NCBI GenBank assembly: GCA_949289575.1
Contig: CASEOG010000005.1
Coordinates: 356,006-420,005, forward strand
Source: an uncultured Spirochaetales bacterium
GTDB taxonomy: Bacteria; Spirochaetota; Spirochaetia; JAFGXN01
Reading direction: 5' to 3'
Length of the DNA: 64,000 nt
The position numbers and the translations under genes were made by a program. Below the pieces are notes generated by a model, which made no database searches, was not told where the DNA came from, and saw only the letters and a list, made by a program, of their open reading frames with translations. Positions 8,687 to 17,952 of this stretch are shown here, piece by piece (position 1 is the first letter of the stretch; every line of letters starts with the position of its first letter).

Positions 8687-10033
8687 TCAGTCCGTAATCT
8701 CCGTTCCGCTTAAAGCGGAGGCCTCCCTGCAAATGGCTTCGAAAGAAACCGATTCGCCGGTATCCTGCGCCAAAAAGCGGTTGATGCTGTCGATTTTATC
8801 GATGGCCTCATCGGTCAGCCGATCGGCTCCTCTCGAATAGGCTCCGACATCGATTAAATCTTTCCGTTCGCGGTAAACGCTGATTAAAGAACGGAGTCTG
8901 GCAGCCGCCCGACGCTGGGAACGGGAGGCAACCGCACTTTCCAGACGGGACAGAGAGGCCAGCACATCGATTGCGGGGTACTGCCCGCGTTCGGCCAGTT
9001 TTCTGTCGAGAATAATGTGTCCGTCGATTATGGCTCTGACACAGTCTGTAATCGGCTCGTCGAAATCGCCGCCTTCAACCAAAACCGTATAAATACCGGT
9101 AATGGTTCCTTTATCGGAAGTCGAACACCGTTCAAGCAGCTCCTGTAAAGACGAAAAAACATTCGGTGTATATCCGCGTGAGGCGGCAACTTCCCCGGAA
9201 GCCAGACCGATTTCCCGGATGGCCATAGCCAGCCGCGTTACGGAATCGAAATAGAGCATAACATCTTTACCGCGATCCCGGAAAAATTCGGCAATAGCGG
9301 TTGCCGTGTATGCCCCGCGGAAACGGGCCAGCGGCGTATCGGACGAATCGGAAACCACCACGACCGACCGTTTCATCCCCTCCTCGCCGAGAGCATCCCG
9401 AATAAATTCACGAACTTCGCGACCCCGCTCTCCGATCAGGGCTATTACATTGATATCGGCGGAGGAATCTTTGGCCATCATCCCCATCAGCGTCGATTTA
9501 CCGACACCGCTGCCGGCAAACAGGCCGATTCTCTGACCTTTCCCCAACGGTGTAAAAAAGTCGACCGCTTTCACACCGGTCAGAATCCGTTCTTCAATCG
9601 GTTTTCGTGTCAGAACATGCGGACGGCGGTTAAAAACGGAGATATGGTGAGCGACACGCAGAGGGGGCTTTCCGTCAATCGGATTTCCGAGACTGTCTAT
9701 CACCCGTCCGCAAAGTTCCTCCGATGCGGGAATCGACAGAGTTCTTCCCAATGCCGACACAAGGCTTCCTTTTTCGATATGGGAAACAGACTGATACGGG
9801 AAAAGCCTGACTTCGTTATCTTCGAACGCAACCACTTCGGCTAAAAATTTCTCCCCCGTTCGCAGAGAAAGAATCTCGCAAAGTTCGCCGACAGAAGCCT
9901 GCGGTCCTTCGCTGATGATCATCGATGAGGTGCACTTTCTGACAACCCCGACATACCGGACGGGATCCAGCCGGTCAATCAGAGCGGAATACTTGTCAAA
10001 CAATCCTGTTTCGGTTTCTTCCAAAATCGGCAT
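8687..10033 (-). CDS. fliI: Flagellum-specific export ATPase FliI
   Basis: A 448-residue F1-beta-like ATPase of the type III export apparatus. The Walker A motif GSGVGKST is at about 174-181 with Lys179, and the Walker B region is LYFDSVTRLAMA. The family segments GERGREVREFI and RGYTPNVFSSL are present. The ATG at 10033 was chosen because GGGGGAGG lies just upstream; an in-frame extension of seven codons is possible. Confidence 0.97.
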   Translation of the reverse strand: MPILEETETGLFDKYSALIDRLDPVRYVGVVRKCTSSMIISEGPQASVGELCEILSLRTGEKFLAEVVAFEDNEVRLFPYQSVSHIEKGSLVSALGRTLSIPASEELCGRVIDSLGNPIDGKPPLRVAHHISVFNRRPHVLTRKPIEERILTGVKAVDFFTPLGKGQRIGLFAGSGVGKSTLMGMMAKDSSADINVIALIGERGREVREFIRDALGEEGMKRSVVVVSDSSDTPLARFRGAYTATAIAEFFRDRGKDVMLYFDSVTRLAMAIREIGLASGEVAASRGYTPNVFSSLQELLERCSTSDKGTITGIYTVLVEGGDFDEPITDCVRAIIDGHIILDRKLAERGQYPAIDVLASLSRLESAVASRSQRRAAARLRSLISVYRERKDLIDVGAYSRGADRLTDEAIDKIDSINRFLAQDTGESVSFEAICREASALSGTEITD

Positions 10034-10060
10034 ATCCCTCCCCCGTCGTGACACGGAAAA

Positions 10061-10969
10061 TTACCGGGACCGGGTCACCAAAGGCGACAGTTCGCGTATC
10101 TTATCTTCGATTTCCCGTAACTGACTTGAAATTCTGGCATCAATCGAACCGTAATCGGTTTCGACAATACATCCGCCCCGATCGACGGACGAATCCTCGA
10201 TAACCGTAATCGATTTTGCTTTTTCGACTTTTTTCAGAAACTGTTTCATGTGCTCTGTTGTCAGTGCCGCATCGTCGAAATTGACCCGCAGCGTCACATC
10301 GGCCGATGTTTTCAGTTTCGTCAGAGCTTTCAGAACGGTATCAACAACAACCTCTTTCTGGGATTCGGTAATCGTACGGACCACTTTACGGACAATATTG
10401 AGAATCAGATCGACAATCAGGGATTCGGACTCGTCGATAATTTCTCTGCGTTTGTCCGCCACACCGGAAATCATGACATGAAGCTTGTTAATCAGTCTGT
10501 CCGCTTCTTCTTTTCCCAAATTGAACCCTTCTTTCTGTCCGGCGGAAAACCCTTCGTTACGGGCCTCCTCGGATACCGACCGGCGGGACTCCTCGGCGGC
10601 GGCAAGAACCGCTTCGGCTTCGGCCTTAGCTTTCGCTATAATCTCCTCGGCATCTTTTTTGGCCGCATCACGGATAGAGTCGGCCTCGGCAACCGCGTCG
10701 TTTTTCATACGGGTCAGAACCGCTGCTTCGTTATTGCGTACCGCCTCGGTTTCCTCCTTCGCCCGACGAATCATTTCTTCTTTTTCTTTCTCAAACTGCT
10801 GCCGGAAACGTTCGGCCTCTTCTTCCAGCTCGGAAACCGTCGGTCCGTTGTAGACAACCACCGGTTCCGCTTCGTCTTCCCGGTGATCGGAATGCAGTTC
10901 CGGAGGCAAAATCTTCACCGGCTGATTCAGCAAAGGTAATTCGTAAGATTTAAAGACATTTCTTGCCAC
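10061..10969 (-). CDS. fliH: Flagellar assembly protein FliH
   Basis: A 302-residue protein. After a short N-terminus comes a long Ala/Glu/Lys-rich coiled coil (about 45-145) and a C-terminal domain with VDLILNIVRKVVRTIT and GGCIVETDYGSIDARISSQL, as in FliH/YscL/V-ATPase E stalks. It is the FliI regulator and peripheral stalk. The start codon is GTG with AGGAGA eight bases upstream. Order fliG-fliH-fliI is standard. Confidence 0.93.
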   Translation of the reverse strand: MARNVFKSYELPLLNQPVKILPPELHSDHREDEAEPVVVYNGPTVSELEEEAERFRQQFEKEKEEMIRRAKEETEAVRNNEAAVLTRMKNDAVAEADSIRDAAKKDAEEIIAKAKAEAEAVLAAAEESRRSVSEEARNEGFSAGQKEGFNLGKEEADRLINKLHVMISGVADKRREIIDESESLIVDLILNIVRKVVRTITESQKEVVVDTVLKALTKLKTSADVTLRVNFDDAALTTEHMKQFLKKVEKAKSITVIEDSSVDRGGCIVETDYGSIDARISSQLREIEDKIRELSPLVTRSR

Positions 10970-11010
10970 GTTGTTACTCTCCTGTTCCCTTCGTTATTGT
11001 CAACCGAAAA

Positions 11011-12078
11011 TCAAACAATGACTTCGTCTTCTCCGGTGCGTGCCACAACAATTTCGCCCTGATCTTCGAGTTTCCGAATGATGGCGACAATCTTCTGCTG
11101 AGTCTCCTCGACATCTTTTAACCGAATCGGTCCCAGATACTCCATCTCTTCTTTCAGCGTCTGTGCCGCGCGTTTACTCATGTTCTTGAAGATTTTATCC
11201 TGAACTTCGGCATCAACGCCTCTCAAGGCTTTCGCCAATTCGTTGCCTTCCACTTCACGCACGACACGCTGGATGGAGCGGTCGTCCAAAAGAACAATAT
11301 CTTCGAAGACAAACATTCTTTTCTTGATTTCTTCCGCCAGTTCGGGATCGTCTTCTTCCAATGTTTCGATAATCGTTTTTTCCGTCGAGCGGTCGACCAG
11401 GTTAAGAATTTCGACGATACTCTCGACACCGCCCGCCGATGTATAATCTTCGCTGGACAGAGTCGACAGCTTCTTTTCCAGAACCCGTTCGACTTCGCGA
11501 AGAACTTCGGGAGAGGTTCTGTCCATGGTTGCAATCCGTTTGGCCACATCACTGCGGTCTTCGGAAGGCAGTCCTCCGAGAATAACGGCCGCTTTTTGCG
11601 GTTCCAGATAAGCAAGAATCAGGGCAATTGTCTGAGGATGCTCCTGCAGAATAAAGTTCATCAGATGTGCCGGATCGGTTCTGCGGATAAAATCGAACGG
11701 CCGGATTTGGAGTGAATTGGTGAGACGGTTGATGACATCCGCCGCCTTTTGGGCTCCCAACGACTTATCCAACAGTTCGCGGGCATAGTCGATACCTCCG
11801 GTCGTGATAAAATTCTGCGCCATCATTAAGTCTTTGAATTCGGCGAGAACCATTTCTTTATCGGAAGAATCGACATTCTCGACACGCGCTATTTCGAACG
11901 TCAGGGCTTCAATCTCGTCTTCCCGTAAATGCTTGAAAATCTCGGAGGCAACCTCGGTTCCCATCAGCACCAGAAAAACCGCCGCTTTCTGCCGTCCCGT
12001 CATTTCTTTTTTATGAAGTGCCGATCCCGATTTTTTTGTTGAGGTACTTTTCCCCTGAACTGCATCTGTATAACTCAT
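11011..12078 (-). CDS. fliG: Flagellar motor switch protein FliG
   Basis: A 355-residue rotor protein. The N-terminal domain (KAAVFLVLMGTEVASEIFKHL, broken here at about 31-51) binds FliF. The middle domain holds the EHPQTIALILAYL motif (about 150). The C-terminal torque helix contains DRSIQRVVREVEGNELAKAL with the charged residues that face MotA. Many spirochaetes have two fliG genes; the one in this operon position is usually called fliG2. GGAGG precedes the ATG, and the fliF stop lies within that site. Confidence 0.96.
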   Translation of the reverse strand: MSYTDAVQGKSTSTKKSGSALHKKEMTGRQKAAVFLVLMGTEVASEIFKHLREDEIEALTFEIARVENVDSSDKEMVLAEFKDLMMAQNFITTGGIDYARELLDKSLGAQKAADVINRLTNSLQIRPFDFIRRTDPAHLMNFILQEHPQTIALILAYLEPQKAAVILGGLPSEDRSDVAKRIATMDRTSPEVLREVERVLEKKLSTLSSEDYTSAGGVESIVEILNLVDRSTEKTIIETLEEDDPELAEEIKKRMFVFEDIVLLDDRSIQRVVREVEGNELAKALRGVDAEVQDKIFKNMSKRAAQTLKEEMEYLGPIRLKDVEETQQKIVAIIRKLEDQGEIVVARTGEDEVIV

Positions 12079-12079
12079 T

Positions 12080-13801
12080 CTATTCCTCCACCAGCCAGGC
12101 TCTGATTAACTGGGCAACATCCTCGGGATGTTCGCGGGCCATTACCTGAGCCTCACGGAACAGTTCGTTCTTCTCTCCGTCTTCACCCGTAAGCGGAATA
12201 TTAATCTGCTTGTCCAGTTTGTTCAGCATTGCTTCCCGCTCCAGAGCAATCTGACGGGCCCGCTCTTCCTCCCGCAATTTGCGGCGGCGTTCTCTCCAGT
12301 GAACGATCATTCGAACAAAGATAATCAGCGAAAACAGAATGACAAGAGCCAGCAATGTCATGAAGACCGCTTTTCTGACTTTTTTCGAAGTCCGGTAAGC
12401 CGCGTCTTCGTCATCGAATTCCGCTGTACGGTCGAATTTAACATTCTTTACCTGAACAATATCACCCCGGTTTTTATCGTACCGGATCGCCCCTTCGACG
12501 GCAGCCTGTAAATTTCTCATTGTATCGGGATCGACGGGTGAATAGGTTCGTTTAATACCGCCGTTTTCCGATTCGATATAATTGCCGTTGGAATCGCGTT
12601 CTTTCACCGTAATACCGTCTATCAGAACGGAAACAGAAATTCCGTTAATCTGCCACGGCGTTTTATTGACTTTTGTCTGTTTTTTACTGGTCTCGTAGCG
12701 GCTTTCGTTCTGATTTTTCCCGTATTTGGCCACAAGCCCCTGCAAATCTTTGTAGGCGGGCGGCACCTGTCCTTCCACACCGGCGGGACCTTCCGGGTTG
12801 AAACCCGTTCCGTTGTACTCTTCGTTATTCACCACCGATTCGACCAGAACTTTTTCGATGATCTGCTGGTCGTCATACGGTGTGTCCGGATTGTCGGCCT
12901 TCAGGATAATCGGAAGAATTTCATCGTAAATATACGACTCTTCGTTGAACTGCATATCGATTTCGACGGGAGAGATGCTGATCCGGGAGGGCGGAATCGG
13001 CGCACTGCCGGTACCGTTGTTGGTCAGAATCCGTTTCACCTTTTCGTAAAGCAGCTTTTCGGCCTTTTGTTTGATTTTCAATTGGGCTTCCGTCAGGTGA
13101 AGCCGATCGACAATCTGAAAATTTTTGCTGTTCAGTTCGATTCCGGAGTTATCGGTGATGGTGATATTCTCCCGATCGATTTTGGGAATGGCTTTTGTTA
13201 CCAACCGCTCGATCCCTTCGATTTTGGCCCGATTGGTAACCAGATCGGATGAAAACGAAGGTGTTACCACGACGGACGCCGTAACCGGCTTTTGGTCTTC
13301 GGCAAACAGCTCTCGCTCGGGCATCGCGATTTTCACGGAAGCATTATCGATATCTTCCAGAGATTTCAGCAGCTCTTCCAAATCTTTGGCTATCGCCAGT
13401 CTGACCTTTTCTTTCTGTTCGAAATCGGTAACGGTAAACTTGTTGACGTCGAGGAAATCCCATGTTTCGATATTCGAAGGGAGTAAATCTTCCTGAACCA
13501 GAATGGCTTTCAGCCGGCGGGCATCGCGACTGTCCGATACAAAAATACGCCCGTCCTGCGTCGTCGTAAACGGAACATTTTCTTTTTCGAGCCGCACTAC
13601 GATACGGTCAAAAGCGGCCGTATCGGAAATCGGCGCGTTGAACAACTGCACCGTTCCGGAACGGGTTCCCACCACACTCAGAATAATGACGGCAACAACC
13701 GCCAGAGCCAAAACACCGCCGAAAATTCCTTTCTGCATTTTCGACCATTTTTGCCACTGTTCCCGGCCTTTGCCGATAAGAGCTTTCAATTTATCGTTCA
13801 T
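12080..13801 (-). CDS. fliF: Flagellar MS-ring protein FliF
   Basis: A 573-residue protein with membrane helices near residues 20-42 and near 470-490. The ring-building motifs lie between them, including VRLAIAKDLEELLKSLEDI and VKIAMPERELF. The cytoplasmic C-terminus (EHPEDVAQLIRAWLVEE) docks on FliG. It forms the MS ring in the inner membrane. The ATG at 13801 follows GGGAGG; seven upstream in-frame codons without a good start were excluded. Confidence 0.96.
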   Translation of the reverse strand: MNDKLKALIGKGREQWQKWSKMQKGIFGGVLALAVVAVIILSVVGTRSGTVQLFNAPISDTAAFDRIVVRLEKENVPFTTTQDGRIFVSDSRDARRLKAILVQEDLLPSNIETWDFLDVNKFTVTDFEQKEKVRLAIAKDLEELLKSLEDIDNASVKIAMPERELFAEDQKPVTASVVVTPSFSSDLVTNRAKIEGIERLVTKAIPKIDRENITITDNSGIELNSKNFQIVDRLHLTEAQLKIKQKAEKLLYEKVKRILTNNGTGSAPIPPSRISISPVEIDMQFNEESYIYDEILPIILKADNPDTPYDDQQIIEKVLVESVVNNEEYNGTGFNPEGPAGVEGQVPPAYKDLQGLVAKYGKNQNESRYETSKKQTKVNKTPWQINGISVSVLIDGITVKERDSNGNYIESENGGIKRTYSPVDPDTMRNLQAAVEGAIRYDKNRGDIVQVKNVKFDRTAEFDDEDAAYRTSKKVRKAVFMTLLALVILFSLIIFVRMIVHWRERRRKLREEERARQIALEREAMLNKLDKQINIPLTGEDGEKNELFREAQVMAREHPEDVAQLIRAWLVEE

Positions 13802-13841
13802 TTTCCCTCCCAGTTTGAACACAGAACGATTTCTTCATTTT

Positions 13842-13870
13842 ATTATAACCTGTTATTAAAATTATCGCAA
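13842..13870 (-). promoter_or_regulatory. Putative promoter before fliF
   Basis: On the minus strand TTGCGA (13865-13870) and TATAAT (13842-13847) are 17 bases apart; the -35 box overlaps the end of fliE. It would give fliF and the genes after it a second start of transcription within the operon. Confidence 0.5.
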
Positions 13871-14185
13871 GTTAATTATTTCTTTATACGCACGAATCAC
13901 GCCGTCTGTCACTGTTTTTGTCAGCGTTACGGCCATGTTGGCTTCGGCAATCGCAATCGTCACATCATGGTGATCGATACTTTGCGGATCCAAAACAAAC
14001 TGCTCGCTCATTCGTTCGCTTAAATTCACGGTATCGCTGGCCTTCTCCAAAAGCTCGGAAAAAGTTTTCCCGAAACTGACATCGGCAATCGTTTTCCCGT
14101 TTTCCGTATAATGATTTTCTTTTCCGAGATGGCGAAACGAAACACTGTTATCAAACGCACTTCCCAATCCGGCAATCGAATTCAT
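13862..14185 (-). CDS. fliE: Flagellar hook-basal body protein FliE
   Basis: A 107-residue protein of normal FliE length. The second half carries the family signature (SFGKTFSELLEKASDTVNLSE, here about 47-67, and DVTIAIAEANMAVTLTKTV). FliE joins the MS ring to the proximal rod and is needed to open the export gate. It lies between flgC and fliF. Confidence 0.94.
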   Translation of the reverse strand: MNSIAGLGSAFDNSVSFRHLGKENHYTENGKTIADVSFGKTFSELLEKASDTVNLSERMSEQFVLDPQSIDHHDVTIAIAEANMAVTLTKTVTDGVIRAYKEIINLR

Positions 14186-14199
14186 TTTTTTCCTCCCAT

Positions 14200-14655
14200 T
14201 TATTTAATATCCAGAGCTTTGGTAAACATCGACTTGGCTCCGTTAATCAGCGATACGTTGGCCTCGTAAGCGCGCGAAGCCGAAATCATATCGACCATTT
14301 CCTGAACGACGTTCACGTTCGGATATTCGACATACCCGGTTTTCGGCCCCGTTTTGTAAGCGTCGGGATGAAACGGATCGTAAACAAGCCGTGTCTGACT
14401 GTCTGTATCTTTTTCGATTTCAACCACCTCAACCCCTTTTCCCAATCCGTTATCGAGCGATTTCGGCAGGAAGGGAGAATTCCAGTAAGCGCCCTCGTTT
14501 TTGGCCTTTAAAATGACGCGGCTGCGGCGGAAAGGTCCGCCCTCGGCCGTCCGTGTCGTATCGGCGTTGGCAATATTATCGGAAATGACATCCAGCCGCA
14601 TTCTCTGTGCCGTCAGACCGCTGGCGGCGGTGCCCAAAGTCGTAAAAATTCCCAT
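14200..14655 (-). CDS. flgC: Flagellar basal-body rod protein FlgC
   Basis: A 151-residue proximal rod protein. The N-terminus GTAASGLTAQRMRLDVISDNIANADT and the C-terminus VNVVQEMVDMISASRAYEAN (both quoted in part) are the rod-protein D0 helices. Length matches FlgC. It follows flgB after 12 bases. Confidence 0.96.
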   Translation of the reverse strand: MGIFTTLGTAASGLTAQRMRLDVISDNIANADTTRTAEGGPFRRSRVILKAKNEGAYWNSPFLPKSLDNGLGKGVEVVEIEKDTDSQTRLVYDPFHPDAYKTGPKTGYVEYPNVNVVQEMVDMISASRAYEANVSLINGAKSMFTKALDIK

Positions 14656-14667
14656 CGCTTACTCCTC

Positions 14668-15096
14668 CTATCTCGATGTCAATGCCGTACGGATATTGTT
14701 GAACATGGCCGCCACGGAATGGGTCATCATTTCGTAACGAAGCTGGTTGTTCAGCGCCGACATACCTTCTTCTTCCAGATTGACGTTGTTGCCGTTGTTA
14801 TCGGCCTGAGAAAGATAATCCAACGAACGGACCGGTTTCAGTGTCGAATAGGGTTCGGGGTCTCTGAATGCAAATTTACACTCTTTATTTTTGTCGAAAT
14901 CGAGTGTATATTTTCCTTCCCTCTCCAAATCCAGACGACGTTTCAGCTCTTTCTCGAAATTGACTTCCGATCGTTTGAAATTGGGCGTTTCGGCATTGGC
15001 CATATTGTTGGCAATGACATTGTGGCGCAAAACAGCCGTATCCATCAGCCGGTGCATAATATCCAAATTGCGTCCGAATCCGCTTTCAACAAACAT
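14668..15096 (-). CDS. flgB: Flagellar basal-body rod protein FlgB
   Basis: A 142-residue proximal rod protein. It has the rod motif RHNVIANNMANAETPNFKRSE (about 24-44) and a C-terminal helix ending NNIRTALTSR. It is the first gene of the flagellar run. The 55 bases between hslU and flgB show an AGAGGAG site but no convincing promoter, so it is probably transcribed from upstream. Confidence 0.95.
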   Translation of the reverse strand: MFVESGFGRNLDIMHRLMDTAVLRHNVIANNMANAETPNFKRSEVNFEKELKRRLDLEREGKYTLDFDKNKECKFAFRDPEPYSTLKPVRSLDYLSQADNNGNNVNLEEEGMSALNNQLRYEMMTHSVAAMFNNIRTALTSR

Positions 15097-15151
15097 TTTC
15101 TGTCTCCTCTTCTCTTTTATCGGAAAAAACCGGATCTCTCCTGAACAAAAT

Positions 15152-16501
15152 TTACAAAATATAGGCCGATAAATCCTGAGATTCGCATAAAGCGCTCAGT
15201 TTTTCGTCAACCAGAGCTTCGGTCACCGTAAAATCGCGGCCGCTGTATGTCTCCGCTTCAAACGACAGATCCTCCAGAAGCCGCTCCATGATAGTGTAAA
15301 GGCGGCGGGCTCCGATGTCCTCGGTGTTGCGGTTCACCTGTGCGGCAATTTGCGACAGCCGGCGGAGAGCCGCTTCCTCGAAATGCAGCGCCACGCCTTC
15401 GGTTTCCATCAGTGCCGTATATTGGCGGACGAGAGCGTTTTGAGGCTCTGTCAGAATCCGGTAAAAATCATCGGGAGTCAGCGAATGAAGTTCCACGCGC
15501 ACCGGCAGGCGTCCCTGCAGTTCCGGCATCAGATCGGACGGCTTGCTCATGTGAAAGGCTCCCGCCGCAATAAACAGAATATGAGAGGTGTCGATCATAC
15601 CGTATTTCGTATTGACTTTGGATCCCTCGATAATCGGCAGCATATCCCGCTGCACCCCTTCTCTCGAAACTTCACCGGAGCCGTGCCGGGAAGCGGTGGC
15701 CAGTTTGTCGATTTCGTCGATAAAAATGATTCCCAGCTGTTCGACCCGCTCTTTGGCCAGTTTGACGGCATTGCCGTTTTCGACCAGTTTTTCGGATTCC
15801 TCTTTCAAAAGAATTTCCCGTGCTTCGCCGACCGGCATTTTCCGTTCGCTTTTCCGGTGACCGGAAAAAATATCACCGAGTATGTCGGAAAGACGTCCGT
15901 CGTCGGCTCCGTCGGGCATGCCGGGGATGGCAAACATTCCGGCGATTCCGGTCGGCGCCTTGTCCGCTGTCCGAATCGTCACCGGTGTCTGTTCGTAATC
16001 TCCGTTGCGCAGTTTCCGCCGAAAACGCTCGCGGGCCTCTTTGTCGGCTTCGGTCGGAGGCGGCGAGTCGGGACGCACATTCAGCAGCAGATCGAGAATC
16101 CGCTCTTCGGTGTTGGCCGCGGCCGCTTCGCGGTTGTTTTCGGCCATTTCGCTTTTAACCATCTGCAGTCCGACATTAAACAGATCCCGCACCATCGATT
16201 CCACATCCCGCCCGACATAGCCGACTTCCGTATATTTGGTTGCTTCGACTTTTAAAAACGGCGCAGACACCAGCTTGGCCAGCCGTCTGGCAATTTCGGT
16301 TTTGCCGACACCTGTCGGACCGATCATCAGGATATTTTTCGGAATCACTTCTTCCGCCATTTCGGGAGAGAGTTTCTGTCTGCGCATCCGGTTGCGTAAA
16401 GCGACCGCAACCGCTCTCTTCGCCTCTTTCTGTCCGATCACATACTGATCCAAGGCCGCCGTAATCCGTGACGGGGTCAGCATTTCCCATTCGGCATTCA
16501 T
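15152..16501 (-). CDS. hslU: ATP-dependent protease ATPase subunit HslU
   Basis: A 449-residue AAA+ unfoldase that partners HslV. Walker A is GPTGVGKT (about 61-68, Lys67), Walker B is [11 protein letters not shown], and the family-specific I domain lies between them. The C-terminal tail LSAYIL is the type that inserts into HslV. The ATG at 16501 overlaps the hslV stop as ATGA, and GGAGG lies eight bases upstream. In Borrelia, hslV-hslU also directly precedes flgB. Confidence 0.97.
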   Translation of the reverse strand: MNAEWEMLTPSRITAALDQYVIGQKEAKRAVAVALRNRMRRQKLSPEMAEEVIPKNILMIGPTGVGKTEIARRLAKLVSAPFLKVEATKYTEVGYVGRDVESMVRDLFNVGLQMVKSEMAENNREAAAANTEERILDLLLNVRPDSPPPTEADKEARERFRRKLRNGDYEQTPVTIRTADKAPTGIAGMFAIPGMPDGADDGRLSDILGDIFSGHRKSERKMPVGEAREILLKEESEKLVENGNAVKLAKERVEQLGIIFIDEIDKLATASRHGSGEVSREGVQRDMLPIIEGSKVNTKYGMIDTSHILFIAAGAFHMSKPSDLMPELQGRLPVRVELHSLTPDDFYRILTEPQNALVRQYTALMETEGVALHFEEAALRRLSQIAAQVNRNTEDIGARRLYTIMERLLEDLSFEAETYSGRDFTVTEALVDEKLSALCESQDLSAYIL

Positions 16502-17031
16502 TCCAAAACCTCCAGTGTCAGGTGCTGATTGGTGTAAATGCAAATCCGTCCCGCAATGGCCAGCGCTTTCTGCGCGATTTCGGCGGCACTCCGGTCGGTT
16601 GCTTCGGTATACGCTAATGCGGCGGCGTAAGCGTACGTTCCGCCGGATCCGATGGCGGCAATCCCCTCTTCGGGATCGACGACATCACCGTTTCCGGAAA
16701 TCAATAAAATTTTATTTTTGTCTGCCACCAGCAGCATCGCTTCCAGTTTGACCAGAGAGCGGTCGGTACGCCACTCTTTTGCCAATTCAACCGCCGCCCG
16801 GGTAATATCGCCGCCGACCCCTTTCAAATGGTTTTCAAAGCGGTCGGAAAGTGTAAAGGCATCCGCCGTCGCTCCCGCAAAACCGACCATAACTTTTCCG
16901 TCGTAAATTTTGCGAACCTTGCGGGCATTGCCTTTCATTACCGTATTGCCGAGCGTCACCTGTCCGTCGGCAGCCATCGCGACCTGATTTCCCCGCTTGA
17001 CGGCGATAACGGTCGTTCCGTGAAATTCCAT
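16498..17031 (-). CDS. hslV: ATP-dependent protease peptidase subunit HslV
   Basis: A 177-residue threonine peptidase of the proteasome-beta type. A five-residue propeptide (MEFHG) precedes the catalytic Thr in [19 protein letters not shown], and the Lys in [14 protein letters not shown] is conserved. It forms the proteolytic double ring capped by HslU. Three bases separate it from xerC. Confidence 0.96.
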   Translation of the reverse strand: MEFHGTTVIAVKRGNQVAMAADGQVTLGNTVMKGNARKVRKIYDGKVMVGFAGATADAFTLSDRFENHLKGVGGDITRAAVELAKEWRTDRSLVKLEAMLLVADKNKILLISGNGDVVDPEEGIAAIGSGGTYAYAAALAYTEATDRSAAEIAQKALAIAGRICIYTNQHLTLEVLE

Positions 17032-17034
17032 TTT

Positions 17035-17952
17035 TTATTGACCTCCTTTTTTTCCGACCCGTCCCGCATGAGGATGGGCTCCCGAATAAACGTCTTTCAG
17101 CCGGTCGATACCGACATGGGTGTAGATCTGTGTTGTCGAAAGCGAACTGTGTCCCAGCATTTCCTGCACCAGACGGATATCGGCTCCCCGATTCAGCAGA
17201 TGCGTCGCAAACGAATGGCGAAACGAGTGGGCACTGCCCGATTTCCCGATTTTTGTATTTTCGAAGAGCCGATTCCTGATAATCAGGTCGGCTCCCCGAA
17301 CCGTCAGCCTTCCTCCCCTCTGATTGATGAACAAGGCTTCGTTTTCCTCCCATCCGCGGACCCGTGCGGATATTGCCCGATAGGCCATGTATGAGGAATA
17401 GGCCTGCCGGCACAGCTCCCCGACACAGACAAGACGCTCTTTTTGGCCTTTTCCCGTAACGGTAATCGTCTCCGTTTGCGCCGTAAAATCGCTCTGGTTT
17501 AAGGAGACCGCTTCACTGATACGGCATCCGGTCGAATAGAGGAACTCGAACAGAAACCGGTCGCGGGCCGACGCAAAATCGGTCACCTCGATATCGAGAA
17601 TGGTGTTCATTTCCTCTTCGAAGAAAAAACGGGGCAGCTTCCGCGGCGCCTTGAAATTCCTGACTGAGGCAAACGGATTGCCGACTGCACGCCCCGATTC
17701 CGTTAAAAAGCGGTAGAATCCTTTCACCGCGGACAGCAGCCGGTTAACCGTTCCGGGCGACAGTGTGCGGACTTCCGGTGCCATTAAAAACCCGCGGGCA
17801 TCGGCGGCCGACAGCGTTTCGGGCGACAGTCGGTTGCGGTCGCAGTACGCGTACAGCTTCTCCAGGTCGCGGCGGTAACCGGCGACAGTGCCGTCGGAGG
17901 CGCCGTGAAGCAGCCGCAGGGACTCGAGATAATCCTCAATGCTGCCGTTCAC
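17035..17952 (-). CDS. xerC: Tyrosine recombinase XerC/CodV type
   Basis: About 305 residues from a GTG start at 17952; a second GTG at 17958 is equally possible, and both lie inside the end of topA. The catalytic set of the tyrosine recombinase family is complete: Arg144 (TGCRISEA), Lys168 (TGKGQKE), His242/Arg245 (HSFRHSF), His268 (LGHSS) and nucleophile Tyr277 (TQIYTHV). It resolves chromosome dimers together with XerD. Longer in-frame starts upstream would overlap most of the topA zinc fingers and were dropped. Confidence 0.9.
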   Translation of the reverse strand: MNGSIEDYLESLRLLHGASDGTVAGYRRDLEKLYAYCDRNRLSPETLSAADARGFLMAPEVRTLSPGTVNRLLSAVKGFYRFLTESGRAVGNPFASVRNFKAPRKLPRFFFEEEMNTILDIEVTDFASARDRFLFEFLYSTGCRISEAVSLNQSDFTAQTETITVTGKGQKERLVCVGELCRQAYSSYMAYRAISARVRGWEENEALFINQRGGRLTVRGADLIIRNRLFENTKIGKSGSAHSFRHSFATHLLNRGADIRLVQEMLGHSSLSTTQIYTHVGIDRLKDVYSGAHPHAGRVGKKGGQ